64,000 nucleotides of DNA from Photobacterium atrarenae (GTDB lineage: Bacteria > Pseudomonadota > Gammaproteobacteria > Enterobacterales > Vibrionaceae), in assembly GCF_024380015.1 (NCBI RefSeq), contig NZ_CP101509.1, forward strand, positions 1,240,001 through 1,304,000, read 5' to 3'. Under the pieces are notes generated by a model. The model had not been told where the DNA came from. It searched no databases and saw nothing but the letters and a program-made list of their open reading frames with translations. Within the stretch, counting starts at the first letter, position 1. Each line of letters starts with the position of its first letter. Below are positions 8,815-17,737 of this stretch, piece after piece. Both the position numbers and the translations under genes were made by a program.

Positions 8815-10275
8815 ATGAAAGAGTTTAAGAACTTTATTAACGGTGAATTTGTCACCACGGCGAGCGGTAAACAGTTTGAAAACCGCAATCCCGTGGATAA
8901 CAGCCTGATCGGTCTGGTGCACGAAGCCGGTGAACCGGAAGTGGCTGCGGCTGTGGCTGCGGCCAAGGCCGCGATGAAGGGGCCGTGGGGCAAGATGTCA
9001 CAGGCAGAGCGGATCAAATTGTTAGACCGGGTTGCCGCCCGGATCAATGAGCGATTTGACGAGTTTCTGGATGCGGAGTGTAAAGATACCGGCAAACCCC
9101 GCTCGATTGCCTCGCATATCGATATTCCCCGTGGCGCGGCCAATTTCAAAGCCTTCTCGGAAACGCTGGCCAACCATCCGACCGAAGCGTTCAAGCTCGA
9201 TACGCCGGACGGCCAAGGGGCGCTGAACTATGGCCATCGCCAACCCAAAGGGGTGATCGCCGTCATTTGTCCCTGGAACCTCCCGCTGCTGCTGATGACC
9301 TGGAAAGTCGGTCCGGCGCTCGCTTGCGGCAATACCGTGGTGGTCAAGCCATCGGAAGAAACACCGGCAACGGCAACTTTGCTGGGTGAAGTCATGAACG
9401 AGTGTGGTGTACCAGCAGGCGTGTACAACGTGGTCCATGGCTTCGGGCCGGACTCTGCGGGGGCATTTCTGACCACCCATCCGGATATCGATGCCATCAC
9501 CTTTACCGGTGAAACCCGCACCGGTGAGGTGATTATGCGAGCCGCTTCGGTGGGTTTGCGCAATATCTCACTTGAATGCGGTGGCAAGAACCCGGGCATC
9601 GTCTTTGCCGATTGCGATCTAGACAAAGCCATTGAAGGCACCATGCGTTCGGCTTTTGTGAACTGTGGTCAGGTTTGTCTGGGAACCGAGCGGGTCTATG
9701 TCGAACGCCCGATTTTCAATGAATTTGTCCAGCGCCTGAAAGCAGGCGTCGAACAATTGAAGCTGGGGCGTCCGGAAGATGCTGGAGTCGATTTCGGGCC
9801 TTTGGTCAGTCAAGAGCACAAAGAGAAAGTGCTCTCTTACTACAGCCTGGCGGTCGAAGAAGGGGCCAATGTGGTGATCGGTGGCGGCGTGCCGGAGATG
9901 GGACCGGAACTCAACGAGGGTGCCTGGGTCGAGCCGACTATCTGGACCGGGCTGGCTGACGATGCCCGTGTGGTCACTGAGGAGATTTTCGGCCCGTGCT
10001 GCCATATCCGTCCGTTTGATACCGAAGAAGAAGTGATCGCACTGGCGAATAACACCAAGTATGGCCTGTCGGCGACGGTGTGGACCGAGAATACGTCCCG
10101 TGCCTGCCGGGTTGCAGAGTCATTGGAGGTGGGCATTGCCTGGGTTAACAGCTGGTTCCTGCGCGACCTGCGTACCGCTTTCGGCGGAGCCAAAGAGTCC
10201 GGTATCGGGCGTGAAGGCGGGGTGCATGGGCTGGAATTTTATACCGAACTGAAAAATGTCTGCATCAAGCTGTGA
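8815..10275 (+). CDS. dmpC: 2-hydroxymuconic semialdehyde dehydrogenase
   Basis: A 486-residue aldehyde dehydrogenase, the same length as DmpC. It oxidises the ring-fission product to 4-oxalocrotonate with NAD+. The catalytic cysteine lies in NCGQVCLG and the general-base glutamate in LECGGKNPG. It starts the dehydrogenase branch of the meta pathway. ATG 8815 gives the normal start MKEFKNFINGEFV; the in-frame ATG at 8719 has no support. A gap of 129 bases with a long hairpin follows, where dmpD is found in Pseudomonas operons. Confidence 0.96.
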   Translation: MKEFKNFINGEFVTTASGKQFENRNPVDNSLIGLVHEAGEPEVAAAVAAAKAAMKGPWGKMSQAERIKLLDRVAARINERFDEFLDAECKDTGKPRSIASHIDIPRGAANFKAFSETLANHPTEAFKLDTPDGQGALNYGHRQPKGVIAVICPWNLPLLLMTWKVGPALACGNTVVVKPSEETPATATLLGEVMNECGVPAGVYNVVHGFGPDSAGAFLTTHPDIDAITFTGETRTGEVIMRAASVGLRNISLECGGKNPGIVFADCDLDKAIEGTMRSAFVNCGQVCLGTERVYVERPIFNEFVQRLKAGVEQLKLGRPEDAGVDFGPLVSQEHKEKVLSYYSLAVEEGANVVIGGGVPEMGPELNEGAWVEPTIWTGLADDARVVTEEIFGPCCHIRPFDTEEEVIALANNTKYGLSATVWTENTSRACRVAESLEVGIAWVNSWFLRDLRTAFGGAKESGIGREGGVHGLEFYTELKNVCIKL

Positions 10276-10285
10276 GCACTCACTT

Positions 10286-10320
10286 ATTCCGTAGATGCCC
10301 TGATGGCGTGGCTACGGAAT
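10286..10320. repeat. Intercistronic hairpin between dmpC and dmpE
   Basis: A 9-bp perfect inverted repeat (ATTCCGTAG / CTACGGAAT) encloses a second small stem (TGCC / GGCG). No T-run follows, so it is unlikely to end transcription. It may act in mRNA processing or stability, or be a scar where dmpD was lost. Confidence 0.6.
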
Positions 10321-10404
10321 GGGGATGAAATTCAGCGTTTTTCAGCACGCCCGGCGATAAAGCGTTTGTCGCGGGTGTGCTGTGACTAAAGGAAGAGCGA
10401 AACA

Positions 10405-11193
10405 ATGATGAATCAGGAACAAATTATTCAGTGTGGCGACGAGTTATATGAAGCGTTAACCCAACGCCACACGTTGCGCCCGCTGACCGAGCGTTTTGAC
10501 GGGATCACGATTGAAGATGCCTATCACATTTCCCTGCGGATGGTGGAGCGCCGTGTCGCGGCAGGGGAAACCGTCATCGGCAAGAAAATCGGTGTGACCT
10601 CCAAGGCCGTTCAGAACATGTTGAATGTGTACCAGCCTGACTTCGGCTATTTAACGGACAAGATGGCCTATAGCCAAGGTCAGGAAATGCCGATCAGCGA
10701 GCAGCTGATCCAGCCGAAAGCCGAAGGTGAAATAGCCTTCATCCTGAAAAAAGATCTGATGGGTCCCGGCGTGACGAATGCTGATGTGCTGGCAGCCACC
10801 GATTGCGTGATCCCGTGCTTTGAGGTGGTGGATTCGCGGATCGAAAACTGGCAAATCAAAATTCAGGACACCATTGCTGATAACGCCTCCTGTGGCCTGT
10901 TTATTCTGGGCGATAAGGCCGTTGACCCGCGCAAAGTTGACCTGATGACCTGCGGCATGGTGGTCGAGAAAAACGGCTCGGTCATTTCAACCGGGGCAGG
11001 CGCTGCGGCGTTGGGGAGTCCGGTCAATTGTGTGGCTTGGCTTGCCAATACGCTGGGGACGTTCGGGATCCCGCTCAAAGCCGGTGAAGTGATTTTGTCC
11101 GGTTCTCTGGTGCCGCTGGAGCCTGTGCAAGCAGGCGATTTCATGAGTGTCAGCATCGGTGGTATTGGCTCGGCATCGGTCCGTTTTGTGTAG
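10405..11193 (+). CDS. dmpE: 2-oxopent-4-enoate hydratase
   Basis: A 262-residue enzyme of the fumarylacetoacetase-like hydratase/decarboxylase family. It adds water to 2-hydroxypenta-2,4-dienoate to give 4-hydroxy-2-oxovalerate. Family marks are [20 protein letters not shown] (metal-binding glutamate) and [10 protein letters not shown]. It is paralogous to dmpH in the same operon, and the two proteins form a complex in studied systems. Two ATGs lie next to each other (10405 and 10408); either may be used, with GGAAGAG upstream. Confidence 0.94.
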   Translation: MMNQEQIIQCGDELYEALTQRHTLRPLTERFDGITIEDAYHISLRMVERRVAAGETVIGKKIGVTSKAVQNMLNVYQPDFGYLTDKMAYSQGQEMPISEQLIQPKAEGEIAFILKKDLMGPGVTNADVLAATDCVIPCFEVVDSRIENWQIKIQDTIADNASCGLFILGDKAVDPRKVDLMTCGMVVEKNGSVISTGAGAAALGSPVNCVAWLANTLGTFGIPLKAGEVILSGSLVPLEPVQAGDFMSVSIGGIGSASVRFV

Positions 11194-11206
11194 AAGGTGA
11201 TGAACA

Positions 11207-12118
11207 ATGAGCAAAAAGCTGAAAGCAGCGATTATCGGACCGGGTAATATCGGGACCGACTTGTTAATGAAGATGCTGCGCTCTGAATGGGTTGAGCCGG
11301 TCTGGATGGTCGGGATTGACCCGGAATCGGATGGGCTCAAACGTGCGCAGGAGATGGGGATCAAAACCACGGCTGAAGGTGTGGATGGCCTGCTTCCGCA
11401 TGTCATTGCCGATGATATTCGCATCGCCTTTGATGCAACGTCTGCCTACGTTCATGCGGAAAATAGCCGTAAGTTGAATGAACTGGGCGTGATTATGGTC
11501 GACTTAACGCCCGCGGCAATCGGACCGTACTGTATTCCACCGGTAAATCTGGTTCAGCATGCCAAAGAGCTGGAGATGAACGTCAACATGGTGACCTGCG
11601 GCGGGCAGGCAACGATCCCGATGGTCGCTGCGGTATCTCAGGTTCAGGCGGTGGAATATGGTGAAATCATTGCGACCGTATCTTCCCGCTCTGTCGGGCC
11701 CGGCACCCGTAAAAACATTGATGAGTTTACCCGAACTACGGCCAATGCGGTGGAGAAGGTCGGCGGTGCCGAGATCGGCAAGGCCATCATTATCATTAAC
11801 CCGGCTGAGCCGCCGTTGATGATGCGTGACACTGTTCACTGCCTGACCAAGGAAGCGCCGAATCAGGAAGCGATTACGGCGTCCGTTCACCAGATGGTGA
11901 AAGAAGTACAGAAATATGTGCCGGGCTATCGTCTGGTCAATGGCCCGGTGTTTGACGGCAACCGTGTCTCTGTGTTCCTTGAAGTGGAAGGCTTGGGCGA
12001 CTATCTGCCGAAGTATTCCGGCAACCTGGACATTATGACCGCGGCTGGTTTGCGGACGGCGGAGATGTTTGCCGAAGAAGCGTACAACGATGCAATTTCG
12101 TTACCGAATCGCGCTTAA
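11207..12118 (+). CDS. dmpF: Acetaldehyde dehydrogenase (acylating)
   Basis: A 303-residue enzyme converting acetaldehyde, CoA and NAD+ to acetyl-CoA. The N-terminal nucleotide-binding motif is [10 protein letters not shown], and the catalytic cysteine is C131 in MVTCGGQAT (C132 in DmpF). It works as a complex with the aldolase DmpG, which channels toxic acetaldehyde to it. Only 13 bases separate it from dmpE and 15 from dmpG. Confidence 0.97.
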   Translation: MSKKLKAAIIGPGNIGTDLLMKMLRSEWVEPVWMVGIDPESDGLKRAQEMGIKTTAEGVDGLLPHVIADDIRIAFDATSAYVHAENSRKLNELGVIMVDLTPAAIGPYCIPPVNLVQHAKELEMNVNMVTCGGQATIPMVAAVSQVQAVEYGEIIATVSSRSVGPGTRKNIDEFTRTTANAVEKVGGAEIGKAIIIINPAEPPLMMRDTVHCLTKEAPNQEAITASVHQMVKEVQKYVPGYRLVNGPVFDGNRVSVFLEVEGLGDYLPKYSGNLDIMTAAGLRTAEMFAEEAYNDAISLPNRA

Positions 12119-12133
12119 GTTGAGGAATCAAGA

Positions 12134-13162
12134 ATGAATTTGGAAGGGAAAAAAGTCGTTCTCCACGACATGAGTCTGCGTGACGGGATGCACGCCAAAC
12201 GCCATCAGATCTCGCTTGAACAGATGGTTGATATTGCGACCGGGCTCGATGACGCCGGGGTGCCGCTGATTGAAGTCACGCACGGTGACGGGCTGGGAGG
12301 CGCGTCGGTGAATTACGGTTTTCCGGCACATTCGGATGAAGCCTACCTTGATGCGGTCGTGCCGAAAATGAAACATGCCAAAGTATCGGCACTGTTGTTG
12401 CCGGGCATTGGCACGGTGGATCACTTGCGGATGGCGAAGGATTTGGGCGTGAGCACAATTCGTGTGGCGACCCACTGTACAGAAGCCGATGTCAGTGAGC
12501 AGCATATTGGTCTGGCCGCCAAGCTGGGGATGGATACCGTGGGATTCCTGATGATGGCGCATATGGCCTCACCGGAGAAAATTCTGGAACAGGCGAAACT
12601 GATGGAATCGTATGGTGCGAATTGTATCTATTGCACCGACTCGGCGGGTTACATGTTGCCGGAGGAAGTCAGCCAGAAAATTGGCTTGCTGCGCGCAGAG
12701 CTGAACCCGGGGACCGAAATCGGTTTTCACGGTCATCACAATATGGGGATGGCCATAGCTAACTCTCTTGCTGCCGTTGAAGCCGGTGCCCTGCGAATCG
12801 ATGGTTCCGTTGCGGGCCTCGGCGCAGGTGCGGGTAATACACCGCTGGAAGTATTTGTGGCTGTACTGGAGCGGATGCATGCCGTTCACGGTGTCGATCT
12901 CTACAAGATCATGGATGTGGCCGAAGATCGGGTGGTGCCGATGATGGAGCAACCGATTCGGGTCGATCGTGATGCGCTGACGTTGGGTTATGCCGGCGTT
13001 TACAGCTCATTTTTGTTGTTCGCCAAGCGTGCGGAGGCCAAGTACGGCATCGCAGCCCGTGACCTGCTGGTTGAACTGGGTCGTCGCGGTACGGTCGGCG
13101 GACAGGAAGACATGATTGAAGATTTGGCATTAACCCTGGCGAAAGAAAAAGGATTGATCTGA
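12134..13162 (+). CDS. dmpG: 4-hydroxy-2-oxovalerate aldolase
   Basis: A 342-residue class II aldolase splitting 4-hydroxy-2-oxovalerate into pyruvate and acetaldehyde. Key residues are visible: SLRDGMH near residue 15-21 (catalytic Arg and metal Asp) and the metal-binding FHGHHN near 200. The C-terminal domain that contacts DmpF is present. The stop overlaps the start of dmpH by one base (TGATG), suggesting translational coupling. Confidence 0.97.
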   Translation: MNLEGKKVVLHDMSLRDGMHAKRHQISLEQMVDIATGLDDAGVPLIEVTHGDGLGGASVNYGFPAHSDEAYLDAVVPKMKHAKVSALLLPGIGTVDHLRMAKDLGVSTIRVATHCTEADVSEQHIGLAAKLGMDTVGFLMMAHMASPEKILEQAKLMESYGANCIYCTDSAGYMLPEEVSQKIGLLRAELNPGTEIGFHGHHNMGMAIANSLAAVEAGALRIDGSVAGLGAGAGNTPLEVFVAVLERMHAVHGVDLYKIMDVAEDRVVPMMEQPIRVDRDALTLGYAGVYSSFLLFAKRAEAKYGIAARDLLVELGRRGTVGGQEDMIEDLALTLAKEKGLI

Positions 13163-13953
13163 TGGGAAATCTAACACAGCAACAAATCAGTGAACTGGCA
13201 AACCATCTGGAAAATGCCGAATTGGGCGCCTACGAGGTGACCAAGATCACCAACGATTTTCCGGACATGACTTACGACGACGCATTCGATATCCAGTGGG
13301 AGATCCGTCGCCGAAAAGAGCAACGGGGCCATAAGATTGTCGGCATGAAAATGGGGCTGACCTCCTGGGCGAAGATGTCCCAGATGGGCGTCGAACACCC
13401 TTGTTACGGATTTCTGGCGGACTACTTTGCCATTCCGGAAGGTGGGGAGATTCAGCATGATCAGCTCATTCATCCCAAAATTGAAGCTGAACTGGCCTTT
13501 GTCACCAAAGCGCCGCTGAAAGGGCCGGGAGTCCATATCGGTGATGTACTGCGGGCGACGGATTTTGTTATGCCTGCGGTGGAGGTGATTGACTCCCGGT
13601 ATCAGGATTTCAAATTCGACCTGAAAAGCGTCATTGCCGATAACTCTTCCTCTTCGCGGTTTGTCACCGGTGGCCGGATGGCAGATCCAGCAGAGTTGGA
13701 CCTCAAAACGCTGGGGGTGGTCATGGAAGTGAACGGCGAAGTTGTCGAAGTGGGCGCCGGGGCGGCGGTCCTGGGACATCCGGCCGCGTCGGTGGCAATG
13801 CTGGCAAATATGCTGGGTGAACGAGGCGAGGAACTGCCGGCGGGCTCATTCATTATGATTGGGGCGATCACTGCGGCGGTCCACGTGAACAAAGGGGATG
13901 CTTTCTGTGTGCATTACCAGGGGTTAGGTTCGATTTCAGGCAAGTTCGTCTAA
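13162..13953 (+). CDS. dmpH: 4-oxalocrotonate decarboxylase
   Basis: A 263-residue paralogue of DmpE in the hydratase/decarboxylase family. It decarboxylates the keto form of 4-oxalocrotonate to 2-hydroxypenta-2,4-dienoate. Marks are GMKMGLTSWAKM, the KIEAELAF metal-ligand segment and EVIDSRYQDF. Its start overlaps the dmpG stop. Its product is handed to the DmpE hydratase. Confidence 0.95.
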   Translation: MGNLTQQQISELANHLENAELGAYEVTKITNDFPDMTYDDAFDIQWEIRRRKEQRGHKIVGMKMGLTSWAKMSQMGVEHPCYGFLADYFAIPEGGEIQHDQLIHPKIEAELAFVTKAPLKGPGVHIGDVLRATDFVMPAVEVIDSRYQDFKFDLKSVIADNSSSSRFVTGGRMADPAELDLKTLGVVMEVNGEVVEVGAGAAVLGHPAASVAMLANMLGERGEELPAGSFIMIGAITAAVHVNKGDAFCVHYQGLGSISGKFV

Positions 13954-13982
13954 TTTCGCAAGCGTTGATAAGGATTAACAGA

Positions 13983-14174
13983 GTGCCAATTGTACAGGTC
14001 AATATGATGGAAGGGCGCACGGATGCGCAGAAAGAGAAGCTGATCCGCAATGTCACGACGGCCGTTATGGAATCGTTAGATGCGCCTGAACAGAGCGTGC
14101 GGGTCTTGATCAATGAAATGCCGAAAATTCATTTCGGCATTGGCGGTCAATCGGCTCAGAAACTCGGACGTTAG
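13983..14174 (+). CDS. dmpI: 4-oxalocrotonate tautomerase (GTG start)
   Basis: A 63-residue subunit of the hexameric tautomerase that turns the enol of 4-oxalocrotonate into the keto form. The start must be GTG at 13983: it places a proline (CCA) as codon 2, and removal of Met exposes the catalytic Pro1. With this numbering R11, R39 and F50 all match the known active-site residues of 4-OT. An upstream in-frame start at 13965 would bury Pro1 and destroy activity. AAGGA at 13970-13974 is the ribosome binding site. It is the last gene of the operon. Confidence 0.95.
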   Translation: MPIVQVNMMEGRTDAQKEKLIRNVTTAVMESLDAPEQSVRVLINEMPKIHFGIGGQSAQKLGR

Positions 14175-14206
14175 TTCACCGAGTCACCGTAGTCAAATGT
14201 GAAATA

Positions 14207-14241
14207 AGAAGGGCATGGCCGGCCGTTGGTCATGCCCTTCT
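14207..14241. terminator. Hairpin at the end of the phenol operon
   Basis: An 11-bp perfect stem (AGAAGGGCATG / CATGCCCTTCT) follows dmpI by 32 bases. The downstream tract is only weakly T-rich. It is the likely transcription end of the 14-gene operon. Confidence 0.7.
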
Positions 14242-14627
14242 ATTGTCGTCGCTCATGATGTATCCGAATTTGTAGTCGCAACATTTCTCATGAAGGGGGG
14301 AGGATGTCTACTGATGCGGTATAGGCTCGCGAGCGCGTCTTGTTGTGAACACACTTATCCCCTGATTTTGTGAATATCTTCGCTCAGGCCTTGGTTTTCG
14401 GGTCGGTATAACTTTGAGTTATTCTACAATCAAAAATTCTAACGCAGTTATCGAGCATTTTAACCAGCTAGGATGACCCCTTATTTACTGCGATTGGTAT
14501 GAAAAAGCAGTTGCTGGCGTAATACTGTGTAATTTCTCTTTTAGACCACTTTGTTACATTGACTGCGTATGAGTTGTTGTGAGCGACAGCTCTTCATCAG
14601 TTTCATTTCAATGAATAGGGACGTTTC
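14242..14627. other. Intergenic region, 386 bp, no gene seen
   Basis: No convincing open reading frame or RNA gene was found. The AT-rich stretch from about 14390 to 14510 (near GGGTCGGTATAAC and TTTACTGCGATTGGTAT) reads, from memory only, like non-coding sequence that recurs between genes in Vibrionaceae. The rest probably holds the promoter of the next gene; no clear -35/-10 pair stands out. Confidence 0.4.
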
Positions 14628-15167
14628 ATGATGGCAAACAACATTGTCGGTCTATCCACTCTGGCTTATAAGTCCAGCCCGGTTTATCAGTTTCAACGAA
14701 CTTTGGCTTATACACTGGGCCAGTCAGCGAATGTGATGGTTTCGAAGCTAGATGATCAAAATTCAGTTGAGGTGATTGCAGCCACTTCTGACTTGGCTAA
14801 AGCGATTTCCCAGGTGATCAAGTTGGATCAACAATTAGGCGATATCAACTTGAAAGTTATGGTAAAAGATCTGGATGGTAATACCTATGAACCAGACCAA
14901 GGTAATTTGGGAACTGAATTGTTTGTAGAACTTGCCCGGCTTGCATTGATTAATAACCCATTGATTCAGAGTGTGGTGCCGGTTCATGAATTTTCAGGTA
15001 AAAAAGTGCCGGGTGTCGCTGTACTCCCGACGACGATTCAGTTCTGGAATGATAATCTTGAAAATCCATCATTATTTACGACCTTGCTGGCTTCGGATGG
15101 CTTTGAGCTTGTCTTGCGTGAAGAATTTAAAGTGTATAACCAGGGTAAAGATATCGGCAATCTGTAA
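14628..15167 (+). CDS. Protein of unknown function, 179 residues
   Basis: I do not recognise this protein. It has no signal peptide or membrane segment, appears soluble and globular, and has mixed hydrophobic and acidic content. Local features are a repeated-looking beta-type segment (SVEVIAATSDLAKAISQVIK) and no cysteines. Two adjacent ATGs (14628, 14631) follow AGGGACG. It stands alone between the phenol operon and ompA, with its own upstream region and a weak hairpin after it, so it is probably monocistronic. Composition is like a real gene and the frame is fully open. Confidence 0.75.
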   Translation: MMANNIVGLSTLAYKSSPVYQFQRTLAYTLGQSANVMVSKLDDQNSVEVIAATSDLAKAISQVIKLDQQLGDINLKVMVKDLDGNTYEPDQGNLGTELFVELARLALINNPLIQSVVPVHEFSGKKVPGVAVLPTTIQFWNDNLENPSLFTTLLASDGFELVLREEFKVYNQGKDIGNL

Positions 15168-15233
15168 ATTCCTTGCCTGAACGGTTATGGTTGGACAATG
15201 GCGGCCCGCATTAAGCACCTATTTTGTTGAATT

Positions 15234-15253
15234 AACGCCGCGTCTGCGGCGTT
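15234..15253. terminator. GC-rich hairpin after the unknown gene
   Basis: AACGCCGC and GCGGCGTT form an 8-bp stem with a 4-base loop, 66 bases after the stop at 15167. No clear T-run follows, so it may be a weak or factor-assisted terminator. Confidence 0.5.
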
Positions 15254-15359
15254 GATTGATCACGATTTCAGAAAGACGGATTACTCCGTATTTTACTTCC
15301 TGATTCCCTCCTTGCATTAAGATGACCTGATTAAATACATCTTGGAATTCAGTCCTTTA

Positions 15360-15405
15360 CCCTGAGAATTTCAGGGACAATTTGCAATAAAATAACGTTT
15401 TATTG
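15360..15405. promoter_or_regulatory. Two inverted repeats upstream of the OmpA-like gene
   Basis: In the 379-bp gap before the porin gene, CCCTGA/TCAGGG (15360-15376) is followed by an AT-rich 8-bp palindrome CAATAAAA-TAACG-TTTTATTG (15385-15405). Its position about 140 bp before the porin start suggests an operator or a long regulated leader. No regulator can be named. Confidence 0.4.
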
Positions 15406-15546
15406 TCATTCGTCTGACAAATAAGATAAAGGCGATGGTTATCTTGTACGTGCTCACGGACAGTTTCATTCAGCGGAAGAAGACCGTTTAAAGCATGTAT
15501 AAAAATCAGTGGCATGCTCGATAATCACAGCATAGGATGAAGAACA

Positions 15547-16587
15547 ATGACAAGACTAGCAGCGGTAATTTCAGCCACTTTACTGATGGCCTCAACAGCA
15601 CACGCAGATGTTTATGTCGGTGGTAAAGCCGGTAAATCCTGGTTAGAGGATGCCTGTCAGGCAGGCACATCGTGCGATAAAGACGATACCACCTATGGTG
15701 TGTTTGGGGGTTACAACCTGTCTGACAACCTGGCGATCGAAGCGGGTTACGACAACCTGGGTGATTACAAGAGCACCACGTTTAACGACCATGTGGAAGC
15801 GATCACCCTGGCCCCGAAGTTGAGCTTGCCTTTGACGAACGATCTAGCGCTATACGGCAAATTGGGTGGTGCATACGTCAAGTACGGCAGCCAGGATGAT
15901 TTTTCGTATCTGGGCGCAGCCGGTGTTGAATACAGCATGAGCCAGAATGTGACGCTGCGTGCTGAATACCAGAATATTACCGACGCCAGCAATGATCTGG
16001 TCCGTGCGACGGGTCACTCTGCGACCTTGGGTCTGGCTTATACGTTCGGTGGCAACAGCAAGCCAGTGGTGAAGACTGAGCCCGTGGTTTATGAGGAGCC
16101 TGTAGCTTATGAAACCCCAGCTCCAGAACCTGAGCCGATTGTTCGGGAAGAATCTGCACCGATAGCACCTGTCATGCCGGTTGAGACGGAAGAAGTCGTT
16201 GAGCCTGAGATCGTCACCAAAACCTATGAAACACAAACCCTCGGCACTGGCAGCTTTGCTCTGAACAGTACCGAGTTGACGCAGGAAAGTGCTGCAAAGC
16301 TTGATAAGCTGGTGGCGTTTTTGAATGAGTACCCGCAGGCCAAAGTGGAAGTCGTCGGTTACACGGATGCTTCTGGTGCGGCATCGTACAACCAGAAAAT
16401 TTCTGAAAAACGTGCCGGTTCGGTTGCCGAAGCGTTGATCAATAAAGGAATTAAGGCGACACGTATCGAGGCGCGTGGTGAAGGTGAGAACAACCCAATC
16501 GCTTCTAACGAAACACGTGAAGGTCGCCAGCAAAACCGCCGGGTAGAAATCACGGTACCGGCGTTTGATTACCAGGTTCAAGCATAA
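15547..16587 (+). CDS. ompA: OmpA family outer-membrane porin
   Basis: A 346-residue precursor. A signal peptide (about residues 1-20, ending AHA) is followed by an eight-stranded beta-barrel domain (about 22-170), a Pro/Glu-rich linker (about 175-225, many PEP/VEE units) and a C-terminal OmpA peptidoglycan-binding domain (about 235-340). The latter carries VEVVGYTDASGAASYN and the NRRVEI end motif. It likely anchors the outer membrane to the cell wall. It is monocistronic with a strong terminator. Vibrionaceae carry several ompA paralogues, so the symbol is approximate. Confidence 0.9.
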   Translation: MTRLAAVISATLLMASTAHADVYVGGKAGKSWLEDACQAGTSCDKDDTTYGVFGGYNLSDNLAIEAGYDNLGDYKSTTFNDHVEAITLAPKLSLPLTNDLALYGKLGGAYVKYGSQDDFSYLGAAGVEYSMSQNVTLRAEYQNITDASNDLVRATGHSATLGLAYTFGGNSKPVVKTEPVVYEEPVAYETPAPEPEPIVREESAPIAPVMPVETEEVVEPEIVTKTYETQTLGTGSFALNSTELTQESAAKLDKLVAFLNEYPQAKVEVVGYTDASGAASYNQKISEKRAGSVAEALINKGIKATRIEARGEGENNPIASNETREGRQQNRRVEITVPAFDYQVQA

Positions 16588-16618
16588 TTAAGCCTGGCTG
16601 TTCGAATGATGATATGAG

Positions 16619-16644
16619 AAGCCTCCCGAATGGGAGGCTTTTTT
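16619..16644 (+). terminator. Rho-independent terminator after ompA
   Basis: AAGCCTCCC / GGGAGGCTT stem with a GAAT loop followed by a run of T. It lies 32 bases after the ompA stop. Confidence 0.92.
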
Positions 16645-16676
16645 ATACGATGAGGTTTAAATCAAGATGGTTTTTA

Positions 16677-17642
16677 TTAAGCCCAGCTGCCCCGCTGGCG
16701 CTGGCTGACGATCTCTTGCGTTCGTCGTAACAGATAATCCTTGAACGCCTGGCAACGGGTCGGCATCGGGTGTCGGGGGCGGAAGTAGAGGTTGATATCG
16801 AATTGGCTGGCGACAAAATCGGTGAGCAGTACTTTGAGTCGACCGTCGGCCAGCGCCTCGCGCACCACAGATTGAGGCAGGTAGGCCACACCAGCCCCAC
16901 GAATCGCCATATCCCGCAAGATTTCGCTGTTGTCGCACTCCAGAGCATCACTGATGGTGACAGCGCGGTTGACCCCGTCGAGACAGAAGTACCAGCGATT
17001 GCCGCCGACCAAGGAGCTGGCGTAGAGGCAGCGGTGCTCGCGCAGGGCTTCCGGCTCGGTCGGAATGCCGCATCGGGCCAGATAACTGGGCGCAGCGCAG
17101 GCGAACAGGGGCTCGCTCAGCAGCTGGCGGCGGATCAGCAGGCTGTCCTTTTCCTCGGTTTCCCGATTGGTGGCTTTGGCGCGAATGATGAAATCGACAT
17201 GGAGCGGATCGACTTCTCCGGCTTCAATGAACAGCCGGAAGTTGACCTGGGGATGCATTTCCATATATTCGGTGATGATTTCGCGCAGGAAGTAGGCGGC
17301 AAATAATGGGGTTGAGGAGATGCTGATCACCCCGCGTTGTTCGTCGGCCATGCTTTCCACTTCGGCGCAAATCGTATCGATTTCCGGTAACAATGACGAA
17401 AATCGCCGATAGAGCACTTCCCCGGCGTCGGTCGGCACCAGCTGGCGGGTACTGCGTTTGATCAGCTCCACGGCCATCATGTTTTCCAGTTCCTTCACCC
17501 AGCGGCTGGCGGCTGCGGCGGAGATTCCCCAGGCTTCAGCAGCTTCCCGAAAGGAACCATGCTGGAGCACCGAGCAGAAGAAGACGATTTTATCGAGTTG
17601 TTGCTGGCGGGGATGGTTCCCGGCGGATGGCAGTGACATCAC
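16677..17642 (-). CDS. LysR family transcriptional regulator
   Basis: A 321-residue LysR-type regulator with an N-terminal winged HTH (about residues 14-73, SFREAAEAWGISAAAASRWVKELE) and a C-terminal effector-binding domain with the usual ending REALADGRLKVLL. It lies downstream of, and in the same direction as, a CoA-transferase gene (95-bp gap) that is divergent from a permease. It probably controls those two genes. The effector is unknown; a short-chain acid or its CoA ester is likely from context. Confidence 0.88.
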   Translation of the reverse strand: MMSLPSAGNHPRQQQLDKIVFFCSVLQHGSFREAAEAWGISAAAASRWVKELENMMAVELIKRSTRQLVPTDAGEVLYRRFSSLLPEIDTICAEVESMADEQRGVISISSTPLFAAYFLREIITEYMEMHPQVNFRLFIEAGEVDPLHVDFIIRAKATNRETEEKDSLLIRRQLLSEPLFACAAPSYLARCGIPTEPEALREHRCLYASSLVGGNRWYFCLDGVNRAVTISDALECDNSEILRDMAIRGAGVAYLPQSVVREALADGRLKVLLTDFVASQFDINLYFRPRHPMPTRCQAFKDYLLRRTQEIVSQRQRGSWA

Positions 17643-17737
17643 AATTCCTTGTCGTCCTTTCCTGAGGCTGTTTTCAGACTATGATGCCCGTCAGGAGAAG
17701 ATTCACCAACCGACTCGCCGGAGTCTTGCAACTGGCC

